The notes below the pieces were generated by a model. That model saw only the letters and a list, made by a program, of their open reading frames with translations, did not search any database and was not told the origin of the DNA. DNA of 64,000 nucleotides, taken from assembly GCA_963662155.1 (NCBI GenBank), contig OY759261.1, positions 47,823,408-47,887,407 on the forward strand, given 5' to 3'. The position numbers and the translations under genes are program-made. This DNA is from Lamellibrachia columna (taxonomy: Eukaryota > Annelida > Polychaeta > Sabellida > Siboglinidae). Positions 10,860-22,645 of this stretch are shown one piece after another. How positions within the stretch are numbered: position 1 is the stretch's first letter; each line of letters begins with the position of its first letter.

Positions 10860-11760
10860 AGTAGCATGGGGCATAACGCAAGTTTTGGGGCATAAAGCCC
10901 ATCCTCTAACTAGTTTCACAGCGCGAAAATAAGAATTTCGAGATCGCCAAATGAAGCCACATACAGTTCTTCAAATTTGGTTAGAATACGGTGGCAGAAA
11001 ACGAAATTCATGCAATATTTTTTTTAATGTCAAACTTTTGATTCTATAAATTATAAAAATGGTCACCCTAAAAGTCGTTTTGTGGGCAGTAACCATAAGA
11101 AACTGAGACAACGCGTTGAGTGTATGCAGTAGACAAATATGTAATCATTAATGTTGTGGATGCGAGTGATAAAAGCCAGTAATATACAGATGGTGAAATT
11201 TTAATATCGAACGTGTGGGGCAAAACGCACAGGGTGGGACGTACTATTATCTGTCAGATTTGAGTCTGAAAGTGAGTAGACGAGTTGATAAGTTCCGCCT
11301 GCGTATGACAGTTTATAATAAACATATACAATGTAATGTACTTGTTGAATTTCAGAGAAAAGGAGCTAATTAATTAACAATTTCAGTCACGGTTCTTAAT
11401 AAAATTATTTAAAAAAAATGTTACTGTGGTGTGCATCAAGGTTTCGCTATACTGAAGTGTACCAATAATACCATCACTTTGGTAATGCGAAATAAGTAAA
11501 CTAATAATTAAATGAGGCTGATTAATGCATAACGCCCAGGGGCGGGCGTTTTGCCCCACCCCTGGGGCAAAACGCCCATTTTCAGGACCTCTGCTAAAAC
11601 GGCTATAACTTTTTTTGTGATATTGAACATCGAAAATGTCAACACAAGATTTTCAGATAAGATAATAAACTAGGTGATACATCCAATATATCAGAGATAT
11701 ATCTAAAAGGTTTTCCCATGAGTCGATTTCCCGAAAAAAGTAGGCGTATTGCCCCACCCT
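10860..11760. repeat. Region with recurrent GGGGCAAAACGCCC motif
   Basis: The motif GGGGCAWAACGC or its complement recurs near 10,867, 11,216, 11,531 and 11,544-11,577. The last is a perfect 14-bp inverted repeat (11,544-11,557 and 11,564-11,577) with a 6-nt loop. Shorter relics such as TTGCCCCACCCT lie near 11,750. No transposase was recognised. It may be a decayed DNA transposon. Confidence 0.4.
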
Positions 11761-12776
11761 ACTCTATCTTGCCAAACAAGTTGATTTTAGACGCAAACAG
11801 CATGTCCAAACTTATTGGCAAGTACGTGACTAAAATCGTCTACATCTACGACCAGTCGTTTAAAGTTGTGGGAAACCTAGTCAGCACTCTTGACGTAGGA
11901 TTCTGAAAAAAAATTGCGCTCCCATGCAAAATTTTCAGTGCTGAACGAGGTATATTTAGTTAACCACTTGCATGATATTCTTGATTATACAGTAGTTGCT
12001 GTAGTTGCAAATGGTTAGTTTTCAAGTACTCTTATAGGTGCAAAGGCCCCAGAAATGCCTTTGGTTTCACTTTAATACGTTTTGCTAACTATGTTGTGAT
12101 GCACTGTCCGACAACTAACCATTTTCTAAAACCATACATTATGGGATTATATATACATTACCTGTCAATATGGCAATTATGTTAGGGTGTTGTACGGTAA
12201 GCCGGTCAACTGGACAACGAATATTCACAAAATTGTTCCTACCTTTACACAGATTGCATACGTCGACAATAAACACGTTTTTTGGGTTTGCTCGAGCGAC
12301 ACAGCAACACCTAACTGATGTGGCGCGTGAGCTATTATAAAACAATTGGTAAGTTTGAATCCTGAGTGATTTCCTAAAAGTAGCTCAGCGCTGTTATTTA
12401 AGACACATGTCAGTGTTACCTAAAACATAAATTAACATCCATTATATTTTAAGATAGGCCACTGTTCTGAATTTATTTTGAGCTAAGAGGCCACGCACGC
12501 ACGCACACACTCATGACATGCGTGCATCAACTCTTTTATGTTACGATGTTCACTAATCATTAAAGAATTCGTCAATGTATATCATTTATTTTATTTGTTG
12601 AATCTGGAATAAAATACAAGATTTTTTAATATGTGTCACATTAATTTATGATTTTTTGTATTCATACCACAAATTTACAAAATGTGTTTTAGGCTAAGAG
12701 CATAACTATTATGTACATAAAACAGGTGTGTAAAGGTGGCAGGGGTACCGATCTCATTTCTCTGGGAATTAAGCAG

Positions 12777-12905
12777 TAATTGCAGCGTGGCTGAATTCTT
12801 CCCTGAGAAGTCGAGCTGGTGTTGGAATGAACAGGTCGAGCTGGGGGTGAAGTGTAGCGCGCTTTGAACGGTTCCAAGGACCGGATACAATGCTCTATAC
12901 GAGAG
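12777..12905 (+). mobile_element. SINE-like dispersed repeat, copy a
   Basis: Shares with 19,972-20,092, 33,151-33,275 (minus) and 52,278-52,354 a body containing GGAATGAACAGGTC, then GGGGGTG(A/G)AG, GCGCTTTGAACGG and a terminal GGATAC segment. The family tail elsewhere ends in CAGTATAAA and ACCTTTACC. There is no open frame. A SINE assignment is by pattern. Confidence 0.65.
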
Positions 12906-13517
12906 CTTACCGTATCTAGTGGATGTTAGTTTTCACTTACTCGAGTTGCTGTCGGACACGTGTGTTGTCAAAGTATTAGGGACGTGGAATGTCGAAGTAA
13001 TAAACAACAAATATTAAGTGCATTTTGCGAGTTGAAACCTCAAGGCCCGGATGTAACTGAACAAAATCTGAGTAACCCCTCCAGTGGTGTATCTAGCATC
13101 TCGCGGGGCAAGCTTGTTCACCCATTGGTTTACCGTGTAATGACACAGTATGTTACATACGAAAAAAGAAATTAAGTCAAAGGGAGCATGGTACAATGCC
13201 CCTTCCACGCCGTTAAATACGCCACAAAGTTCATGTCCACCCTAAATCGTCGGCGGTCCGTCGCTCTGATGACGTTTGCCCGTTCGTGTTCACGATAGTG
13301 TTGTTAAACGTGTTACGGAGTTCTACAAAGGGTCACTACCACTTTTCTGTGTAGCCTATAGAACACGCAGCCACTCGTAATACAATTCTACCAGTTTATT
13401 CCCATCTCCATAATCACGTAAAACGAGTTGTGGCAGCACCTTTCAATTATTTGTTTGGCTAAGAGTAAGCTAAAGACTAACTATTTAATTTACCATTAAT
13501 TATACCATTTACCATTA

Positions 13518-13519
<2 letters not shown>

Positions 13520-13595
<76 letters not shown>
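13520..13595. repeat. (AT)n microsatellite
   Basis: About 75 bp of almost pure AT dinucleotide in AT-rich intergenic DNA between cytochrome c copies 3 and 4. Confidence 0.95.
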
Positions 13596-13597
<2 letters not shown>

Positions 13598-14686
13598 TTT
13601 CATTCTTTTTAATTGCTGTATCCTATCATACTATATTTATGGTCTTATCTGTTATTTATTTTTGTCAATAGCACCTTGTGATATAATTGTCTATATTTTC
13701 TATGTTACCCCATCATCATAATTGTTTATGTAATATTTATTTATTTTTCATTTATAGCACCATATGATAATTATAATTATCTAGATTTTATATATGTATA
13801 TTTTTGTCACATCACCATATTTGTTTTATGTAATATTATCATTGTATTATAATATTTTATTATTTTTACGTACAGCACCATAGAATATTATTATTTATAA
13901 TTGGTGATACGTGTATTAATAAACATTAAGCATTCTAACGTCAAGCAGCATGACCACCTGGCGGCTAAGTTGTAGTCACATCTCCTATTATAATGGTGTA
14001 CACAGTTGTACACTTAAGGTAATCAGTACAATACAATATGTATACAATTAGACGTACAATCATGTATACAGATCCTTCCACATTATCATACATACAGCAC
14101 AACAGCCGGCCACCTTTCACCATGTGACACGTTGAGGGATGAGCATTAATACAAAGAATCATGCAAAAGTGCAAAATTACTCACTTTCTCTAAAAAACAA
14201 ACGCAGAAGTAAAATTTGTGGACCTAAATAGAACTTCACTTACTGTCAGCTGTTAAAGCATGCCTGCCAGCTCTTACGGTTTATTCGTAACTCTTACATA
14301 TGTTCTGAAACGTGACGTTCGTTACCGCCGTGTCATACACTCCTTTCGGGATACGGTCCACGTTTGTCAAATAGCATGCGAATAGCATGTCATCAGTCCG
14401 AAATACGTCCGAAGAGCCAAAATAAAAATAAAAAAACGAGATCTAATCAACGTCCCAGTTAGCACGGAGAGCTCCTTTTGCACATGCGTTGCAAACTAGC
14501 GGACGTAGATTGTCATACGGGCTCGTTTGCGGGTCTTACGAATTTTGACTAGTCTTAAACGTGCACACCACTCATGGTTGACACACATATGCGACGGTAG
14601 ATATATAATTGCATGGGAAGGTTTTCAAAAATAAGCTCGCCGTGATGTTTCCTTGTGGTCATGCCGATGTTGCCTTACATTTCCAG
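13596..14686. other. Spacer before cytochrome c copy 4
   Basis: AT-rich to about 13,920, then mixed composition. No coding exon was supported. The promoter of copy 4 should lie between about 14,200 and 14,600; CACATGCGTTGC near 14,480 is a weak match to half of an NRF-1 site. Confidence 0.3.
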
Positions 14687-14691
14687 ATAAG

Positions 14692-14860
14692 ATGGGTGAC
14701 ATACAAAAGGGAAAAAAGCTCTTCATGCAAAGGTGTGCAGCGTGCCACAACGTAGAGAAAGGTGCGAAAAACAAGCAAGGACCGAACCTCTTTGGACTGT
14801 TTGGTAGCAAGACCGGTCAGGCACCCGGGTTCTCATATACGGATGCGAACCGGAACAAGG
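14692..14860 (+). CDS. CYCS: Cytochrome c copy 4 (divergent), coding exon 1
   Basis: Encodes residues 1-56 starting [13 protein letters not shown] with haem motif CAACH. The ATG lies 5 nt after the acceptor TTTCCAG (14,686). The exon is 169 nt and ends at GTAAGT inside the Gly-56 codon. Position 26, almost always His, is Asn (GAKNKQGPN), and position 46 is Phe instead of Tyr. It joins 15,554-15,696. It lies about 5.8 kb from copy 3, further than the spacing within copies 1-3. Confidence 0.96.
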
Positions 14861-15553
14861 GTAAGTGACGCAGTTGTGAAAGTACTACAACATAATTATA
14901 AATACTGAACAAAATCACATAATATTTACTCTTATCGTGGGTGCAATTTTTAGAAATGAGAAGCAAAATATCGCTAGACCACTGATCAACAATTGCGAGA
15001 TTGTGTACTATTGTCCGAATCTGGAACACAGACTACCATTTTTTATTTTGGAATAGAGGTGGCCCCTTAATAAAGTCCTCATCCAGCGTGATAGTACATG
15101 CGTCTTTTTTGTCATGATCCATGTTGTCGATATGTGCCTAAATACCATTTTGACTTACTACCCCATTTTGTCAACCTTTCCCATATTGTGTTAACTGGGC
15201 AACTATTTGTGGAAAAAAACCCTTTAATTGAGCCCTTGTTGGCCACTGACATTATGTCTTAACACTGCCTCTAGCGGGAAATCACCAGAAAGTTCCTTGC
15301 TGTGTGTATATTATAATGTGTTTTATACGGTGTAGAAATGTTGAATAAACAGAAATTCGATTTAAAATAGAAAATAGAAAAGATAAAATCTTTTAAATCT
15401 CGTTTACCGATCTTGCAACGGTTTGTATTGTTCAATAATGTATAAAGCAACGTGTTGAAAAAATAATATGAAACGATTCATACATATATTCTGTTTTGAC
15501 TTGATAAACAAATAAACCCTCATGTGTAAGCTAACTGTTGGAAACATATTTAG

Positions 15554-15696
15554 GTATCACTTGGAATAACGAGACACTCGACACGTATCTACAGAATCCT
15601 CATAAATTTATTCCCGGAACAAAGATGATATTCGCCGGACTGAAGAAGAAAGACGAACGACAAAACCTGATTGCCTACATCAAAACTTGGAAATAG
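15554..15696 (+). CDS. CYCS: Cytochrome c copy 4 (divergent), coding exon 2
   Basis: Follows the acceptor CATATTTAG, completes Gly-56 and reads [12 protein letters not shown], then [16 protein letters not shown], ending IKTWK with TAG at 15,694-15,696. The Met-80 ligand and Trp-59 are kept. Lys-72, part of the cytochrome c surface that binds its partners including Apaf-1 in vertebrates, is His. The C-terminal residues TWK are unlike the other copies. The exon is 143 nt. Confidence 0.96.
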
Positions 15697-16819
15697 AACC
15701 CGTCACTGTGCGTGTGCATCGATACAAAGACAACAGCTGATCATACAGAACTTGTTACTTGTTCACTTACTTTGTCGTTGGGTGCAAATGGCTCACCGGA
15801 ACGTTTCAGCCTTTAAGTTTAAAGTTTAATGGTAGCCGAACAAGGTCTTCGCATACCTATTGTAATTTATATAGCTCTTGTTTATTTTCACGGTTTCTGT
15901 CAAATCACGGTCGTGCACAATATTGCTATAACATAACCGCGTTACAGTCTCACTGGTGGCCAAGTAAGCAGAAAGACAACTATTGAACTATTAACTTTAT
16001 AAATGTGTTATATTTTTTGCATTGACACAATAGTATTGTTAAAACTCTTCTGTCCACAAAACTGGTTGCACACTTCCAAACACTTGTTCTGATAACATCT
16101 AAAATAACTTCCTCTTCGAAGTATCGAAAACCATCTAATTACAATGATTTAACACAATCATAATTAAAATTGGCTTTTGACATATGGTTTGCTTACATTA
16201 TAGAGGCCCGTCCTCGGTGTTTTGAAAAGAGGGGTTGGAGCGTATACAATCAGCCGGGAATTTCTGGGATGATTTCTAAAAAAATGTGCAGTTAAAACAT
16301 TCTTTCAAAAAAAGAAATCGTTCGTTCGACCCCCCCCCCGAGGACGAGCATGATTATAGTCTCTGTTTGAAATCCCAACAGTGACGCAAATGGGGAATTC
16401 CAAACAGTAATGTCGATGACACATCTACAGATGCTCATTAACAATCCTATTATTGTTGTGTTTTAACACAAAATGTATAAATTGGACAGTATCGATTACA
16501 CATACGCCTATATATCTTATGAATATTATGTTGATGTTTCTATATATTTTACTTGATCAACTTTGTTTTTAAAGTTTCCTGTTGTTTTTCCACGGCTACA
16601 ATATTGATATGTTGCTCTTGTGTAAACATGGCATGTATGTGTGATATATTTAGAATGTGTCAGAAACATTCGTTGTATTTTTTATTAAAGCCGAAATTTA
16701 CTTTTGTCTGACAGGTTGGAGGGTTTAATTGTTCCTTTTTTGTGGTCTGGCGGCTGTGGCCTGAATCGTAGGTACTCAATATGTAGGAAATAAATTGCAT
16801 GGTGTAAACTTGGTAGACG
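15697..16819. other. 3' flank of cytochrome c copy 4
   Basis: Contains the 3' UTR; an ATTAAA near 16,684 is a possible but distant poly(A) signal. A C-homopolymer run lies near 16,331. No further coding exon was supported. Confidence 0.4.
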
Positions 16820-16952
16820 TTTTACATCCACGCCTAAATAGTATTGTTCTGTGCGCAGGGTTATTTTACATCCACGCCTAAATAGTATTGTTCTGTGCGC
16901 AGGGTTATTTTACATCCACGCCTAAATAGTATTGTTCTGTGCGCAGGGTTAT
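16820..16952. repeat. 44-bp tandem repeat, three copies
   Basis: Units begin at 16,820, 16,864 and 16,908, each starting TTTTACATCCACGCCTAAAT, and appear identical apart from the edges. Confidence 0.95.
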
Positions 16953-17027
16953 TCGTGTCAATGCGCTGTCGGCTCGAGATAAATCACTGGACAAATACTT
17001 TTGCGCCAGTCGCCATTGTTCTTTGCT

Positions 17028-17124
17028 TCGACGTCATTGATAACACGTGAACGTTACGTCAATATGGTGTGACGTCATTGATAACACGTGAACGTTACGT
17101 CAGAATATGGTGTGACGTCATTGG
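17028..17124. promoter_or_regulatory. Tandem repeat carrying CRE and E-box motifs
   Basis: A 41-43 bp unit repeats with TGACGTCA (CREB/ATF consensus) at 17,070-17,077 and 17,113-17,120 and CGACGTCA at 17,029-17,036. Each of the two full units also has CACGTG and AACGTTACGTCA. The motifs are seen directly. A regulatory role is inferred, and no transcription unit starting here was identified. Confidence 0.4.
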
Positions 17125-18466
17125 TTTTGTGGATATCAACGCTCGACGGAATGTATTTGCCCCCGTCTAAAGTAGATAACATCGGATTGGAACGTTTAGT
17201 GCTATTTCATAGGGTGCTGGATGGTCGGCTTTGAAGCTTTCACTGCTGGCGAACTTGGGCGAACAGAAAGCAAATCTGTTACGTAAGTCTCGCTTTCTTC
17301 CTTGCTGTAGATGCCCCGAGAATCGATGAGTAAATTCTACATGGGGAATAGCGTGCGAAGCGAGCACTTTTCCGGTGATTAAAAGGCGGCAGTGTTAAAA
17401 GTTACGTTAAGAGTTAAAAAAAAAATTAAAAACGATAATAATAATGTAAAACGTTAAAAACTAATAAAAAGATGTCCCCGATGTCTGCCTGTCTGACTTT
17501 CTGCCTGCCTAGTTGTATTCCAACGTAATTATATCATTTCTTAATACCAGTTTAATCTTCCATATGTAGGGTGAAAAAAAATGGTGCATTCTTGTGATTT
17601 AGATCAACTATATTCAGGGAATTGGCGAACTTTTCACAGTGTTGTTTATAAACACATCCATTTGATCGGATAATGGGGTCAAGCAGGTTCGTCGTCGATG
17701 ATACAATCGTTTGAGTCGCGTGACACAAGAATATGCACAAACCCTGCAGTCAACCGTGAAACCAGATATTACTAAAGGGCCGGTCACAATCGTCGACATT
17801 TTTTGTACAAAGCGTACTGAAGGGGGAGGGAGGGTCAAGGGCTGTGTATTCATTTTGTTAATGTCGAACTCGTGTGAAGTCTAACCACCGTTGCGCCATC
17901 CAGCGCCGCTTGGTGAACTGTAACGGAACTACTATTGTTTTAAATCGCGTAACCGTGTGGAAATACACAATTTCGTGGAAAGCAATTATTAATATGGGGA
18001 TACGTCGAGGGTGGGAAGATTAATGTTCTGGGAAGACATTCTCAATGAAGGTTTGATCACTAAATTGACGCTTAAAATACATTGGCCGTCTGCCTTTCAT
18101 GAAGGAAACCACACATGTCGCAGCATTTGTCCACCCAAAGTACTCAGTTGCGTGACATGTCCAGCATGCGCTTAATGCAGGTAGAACCAACATCACATTG
18201 CCTGATTTAACTTTTCATTCTGACAGTTGTTTCAGTATAATCAAAGTTTAACGTCAATTCGAATTACATCGTATAAACTGATAAGTTCACTCTTATTTTA
18301 TGAGATAGCCAAACTGTCAGGATGAGAGTCTAATGAATGTAACGTATGCACCCAGAACCTGGATGCATGCATCATTTCCGTCACAATGAAAAGTACAGTA
18401 TGAATCCAGGCGAAGGTGTGTGCGACAAACGGAGCACGGAGCATGGATAATCGAGGCTACTATACA
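17125..18466. other. Intergenic region
   Basis: No coding exon, RNA gene or array was supported. Short open frames on both strands have no recognisable motifs. Confidence 0.4.
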
Positions 18467-18905
18467 GGTCCACTGCCTTGGTTGTTCTTCTCGTCCGCTG
18501 CTCGCGATCAACAACACTGGTCTGTTCCGTTTCTTATACAGGTCCACTGCCTTGGTTGTTCTTCTCGTCCGCTGCTCGCGATCAACAACACTGGTCTGTT
18601 CCGTTTCTTATACAGGTCCACTGCCTTGGTTGTTCTTCTCGTCCGCTGCTCGCGATCAACAACACTGGTCTGTTCCGTTTCTTATACAGGTCCACTGCCT
18701 TGGTTGTTCTTCTCGTCCGCTGCTCGCGATCAACAACACTGGTCTGTTCCGTTTCTTATACAGGTCCACTGCCTTGGTTGTTCTTCTCGTCCGCTGCTCG
18801 CGATCAACAACACTGGTCTGTTCCGTTTCTTATACAGCTCCACGGCCTTGGTTGTTCTTCTCGTCCGCTGCTCGCGATCAACAACACTGGTCTGTTCCGT
18901 TTCTT
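18467..18905. repeat. 74-bp minisatellite, six copies
   Basis: Units start at 18,467, 18,541, 18,615, 18,689, 18,763 and 18,837 (each GGTCCACTGCCTTGGTTG, the last with changes). Because 74 is not a multiple of three, open frames of 160-214 codons cross it in all three forward frames. They are by-products, not genes. Confidence 0.97.
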
Positions 18906-19071
18906 GCGGTCTCGACGTTTCACGGTCTCGTGGTTATTCGGCCTGCTTCCATCCGCATAAAGTGACCCACCCACCAAGGAACACTTATGTTAAATGGTAT
19001 TTAGACACAATGTCGTGGACTTTCATGCTAATTTTATGTAAATTAATAAATCAATCTTAATATTGGGGGCG

Positions 19072-19919
19072 CCATAGCTCGGTGGCTAGACCACCACACT
19101 ATCAATTCAGATGGCCGGGGCTCGAGGCTAGACCACCGCACTATCAATTGAGATGGCCGGGGCTCGAGGCTAGACCACCGCACTATCAATTGAGATGGCC
19201 GGGGCTCGAGGCTAGACCACCGCACTATCAATTGAGATGGCCGGGGCTCGAGGCTAGACCACCGCACTATCAATTGAGATGGCCGGGGCTCGAGGCTAGA
19301 CCACCGCACTATCAATTGAGATGGCCGGGGCTCGAGGCTAGACCACCGCACTATCAATTGAGATGGCCGGGGCTCGAGGCTAGACCACCGCACTATCAAT
19401 CGAGATGGCCGGGGCTCGAGGCTGGACCACCGCACTATCAATCGAGATGGCCGGGGCTCGAGGCTAGACCACCGCACTATCAATCGAGATGGCCGGGGCT
19501 CGAGGCTGGACCACCGCACTATCAATCGAGATGGCCGGGGCTCGAGGCTAGACCACCACACTATCAATCGAGATGGCCGGGGCTCGAGGCTAGACCACCG
19601 CACTATCAATTGAGATGGCCGGGGCTCGAGGCTAGACCACCGCACTATCAATTGAGATGGCCGGGGCTCGAGGCTAGACCACCGCACTATCAATTGAGAT
19701 GGCCGGGGCTCGAGGCTAGACCACCACACTATCAATTTAGATGGCCGGGGCTCGAGGCTAGACCACCGCACTATCAATCGAGATGGCCGGGGCTCGAGGC
19801 TAGACCACCACACTATCAATCGAGATGGCCGGGGCTCGAGGCTAGACCACCGCACTATCAATCGAGATGGCCGGGGCTCGAGGCTGGACCACCGCACTAT
19901 CAATCGAGATGGCCGGGGC
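19072..19919 (+). repeat. 42-bp minisatellite grown from a tRNA-like SINE head
   Basis: About 20 copies of a 42-bp unit (AGGCTAGACCACCGCACTAT ... GGCCGGGGCTCG). The sequence just before the array, GCGCCATAGCTCGGTGG, resembles a tRNA 5' end and A box, and GGGGCTCGAGGC resembles a B box. SINE copy b starts 52 bp after the array. The unit length is 14 codons, so both strands are open for about 290 codons. Unit differences change residues freely (Leu/Ser/Phe, Arg/Gly), which argues against coding. Confidence 0.85.
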
Positions 19920-19971
19920 TACCTGGCTACAAACAGTGGTGGATAAATATGAAAGAATAGTCTTTGCACAG

Positions 19972-20092
19972 CAATTGCAGCGTGGCTGAAGTCGAGTTGG
20001 TAATGGAATGAACAGGTCTGCCAGGGGGTGGAGGGTTGAGCGATTTGAGCGGTCCTGTTGACGGGATACTGCGCAGTATAAATTACCTTTAT
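19972..20092 (+). mobile_element. SINE-like dispersed repeat, copy b
   Basis: Shares the stretch TTGCAGCGTGGCTGA, then AATGGAATGAACAGGTCTGC and GGGGGTGGAG, with copy a, and ends GCGCAGTATAAATTACCTTT. It lies directly after the 42-bp array, which carries the tRNA-like head, so the two probably form one element. Confidence 0.7.
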
Positions 20093-21738
20093 GTTTAAAG
20101 GCGAGGTCATCGTCAATAAATATGTCATACCTTTTCTAAAAGAAATCACCATGAGGGTGGACGTGGGGTTACCAGTAGATGTTATTTTACGTGCACACAA
20201 GGCGGCACAGACACGCAACGCAAGGAACTAACAAACACGATATTGTACGTATAAAATTTAATAAACTACTTCAAGTTAACAAAATAATAAGGCGTTATGT
20301 TCAGTAACATTATTTAACTATAGTGCATGCCAAATGAGTGACGTGAATAAGAACTTATACATATTATACTATTTTCTTGCAAATGTTCCAGTAAGTAATG
20401 CTTTAATCAACAACGTTTTGGCTAACGTTACGTGAGCGTAACATCAACGTTCAGTAAACGTATGACTATGTGGCCTCGAAAGACGTGGCAAGAATGTAAT
20501 AGTTCAATGTCGCTCGGCCTAACAACGATACAAACATCACTTATAAAACATGCGTACGTGCATTCACTCCCCACTACCGGTTATGCATAATGATAATGTG
20601 TGTTATGTATATTTACCCTTCACATGACATCCACCATACCAATCACGTGACTGTAACGTGACCGTTTTTAGCAAAATGTCTACCGTTAGTACAGGCCGCC
20701 TGCTTTACGAACTTCGGCAGGCATAACTACTGAAACCGTTTTTTTTATACCGTACATAATCTATGCATCTTGTGTTAGAACGACATTTGAGTAAATGGCT
20801 CTGGTTCGAACCGATTCGTGAATAGCTGGGGCGATTTGAAAATGCGCACTAACTGCTCGAAACCCCAAGATGAAACAATGAGATGACTGAACATCCACGT
20901 TGTGTTCCATTATTTGCAACCGTTTCGACAATGAAGAAATACGTGTGATATGCATGCACGATCCTGTTTGAAATCAACACGAATGGTTTACTCTATAAGA
21001 CGTGGGTAGACAATGGAAACGACTGGCAAAGCCGATACGTGTATTGGCGAACACATCTGTTACCCGTAATGGAAATAGTGATAACCATCTGGATGTGACG
21101 AATATATGGCTATGTTTAATCGGCACCGCTGTTGCAGGGTTTAGTTATTACAATCGGAGTCGCCGGGTAGCCCTCTCCTTTACAAGGAAAGTTCGCCTCC
21201 CGTCTACGTCGGCCATGTCGTTATTTCTGTGCTGTTTCTACATCGTCATTTCTGCTTCATGTCTGCAATTCAAAGCAGTTTAGCATAAGTACTGGCGTAT
21301 TCAGATGTATTCAGTCTCTCCGCGTGCAGCTGGTGCTCAACAACATGATTTGTATATAATATGGTCACATTTTTAATTGTCGTGTTTGAAATATGTCTGA
21401 ATTGTCATGTACGAAATTCACAATTGGGACATTGCTTGCCGTTCTGATAAGCTACGACAATTTTAAACTATTTGTCGTTATCTGTGTCGTAATTTTCAAC
21501 CAGCCGCAACCGGACATACGATCTGTTTAATAACGCTGCGGTTATGTCATGGTTTGTTATGATACTTTTTGGTAAATGACTCATCTGCGGCAATGATTGT
21601 TTTCTCCATCAATGATTTGGCTTTTTTTATTCCAACACATGAAAGATCTACGAACAGGAAACGTCGTGTTAACCACGGAACAATGTTACGACATTGAACA
21701 AATTTAATCAATCGTTTCGTGGTTTTAAATTAATAATA
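20093..21738. other. Intergenic region
   Basis: No coding exon or array was supported. An open frame of 93 codons at 21,002-21,283 (+) has no recognisable motif. Confidence 0.35.
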
Positions 21739-21778
21739 GTAAAACGCCATATTCACAGAGTGCTCTATGGCGTTTTAC
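21739..21778. other. Perfect 12-bp stem, 16-nt loop
   Basis: GTAAAACGCCAT at 21,739-21,750 is exactly complementary to 21,767-21,778. It lies about 310 bp beyond the stop of the VWA/EGF gene, in or after its 3' UTR. A TTTATT (AATAAA on the minus strand) occurs near 21,627. Confidence 0.6.
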
Positions 21779-22085
21779 ATCGCACTACTACTGATTAAAG
21801 TATATATTTTATAGATAAAACAGAAAATGTGAGACATAAAGATAAATAAATACAAATAAACAGATAAATAAATGTCAGACTATATAAAATGTTCGGTGTG
21901 AAACGTATACAACATGGCAAAACGATATACATCAACTGTGCAGAAAATAGGAACTAAATTAAGAATTAAAAAGGCCCTTTCAACATTTAAAGGAGTTCGG
22001 TGTATTCTTGCTTAAATAAAATGTCCTAAGTTTTCGAATGGCAATACAACTTCGCGACGCCGGAGCACGAAGCGGATACTTACAT

Positions 22086-22645
22086 CTAGCATATCTCAGT
22101 GAGGAATCGGCCGGCGACTGAGGCAGCGGCGTTGGCATCACTCATTCGGTACACCTTGCGACTGTCACCGCCGACGATATCGTTCACCTCGCTCATGTCC
22201 ACCTGGTCGCCAATGGCAACGACGTAGACAGACGTCGACGGAGCGTCCCTGAGATCGCGCGCGCGTTGTGACGTCATTTCCCTGCGGATGTTGCTTCCGC
22301 CGTCCGTCAACAGGACGACGACGTTTTCTACGGAACTACGGTCGCCATTACCGGAAGTGAGCATTGTGTCGCGTGCGACACGCAGCGCCTCCTCGGTGTT
22401 GGTGCGGCCGCCGTTCTGGTAGAACGCGAGAGCGTTTAAAACGTCGCGCTCCTCCGAGAACTTGTTCAGATGGAAAGCGATGGTGACGTCATCGCTGTAA
22501 GTCAGCGCGCCGACGCGAGTGCGTCCGAACTTGAACGACAGACCGTAGACCGTTTCACGTAGGAAGCCGACGATCGCCTTGTACGTCTTGTCGACGCTGC
22601 CCGAGAAGTCCAGCAAGAAGACGACGTCTCGTTGGCTCCGGCAAA
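22086..22645 (-). CDS. Exon 16: VWA6 and stop
   Basis: Acceptor TTGTCGCTGCAG, then [24 protein letters not shown] residues are [15 protein letters not shown] and LLTDGGS. The exon ends RFLTEIC with TAG at 22,086-22,088. This VWA is encoded by a single 560-nt exon, unlike the other five, which are split. Confidence 0.93.

Noticed and set aside
18416..19060. Open frame of 214 codons
   Set aside because: It is a by-product of the 74-bp minisatellite; the same peptide cycles through all three frames.
19072..19140. Functional tRNA gene
   Set aside because: A- and B-box-like motifs are present, but no cloverleaf with an anticodon stem could be formed by eye. It is better read as a SINE head.
19043..19960. 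Open frames of about 290 codons on both strands
   Set aside because: They cross the 42-bp array, whose length is a multiple of three. Unit differences change amino acids without restraint.
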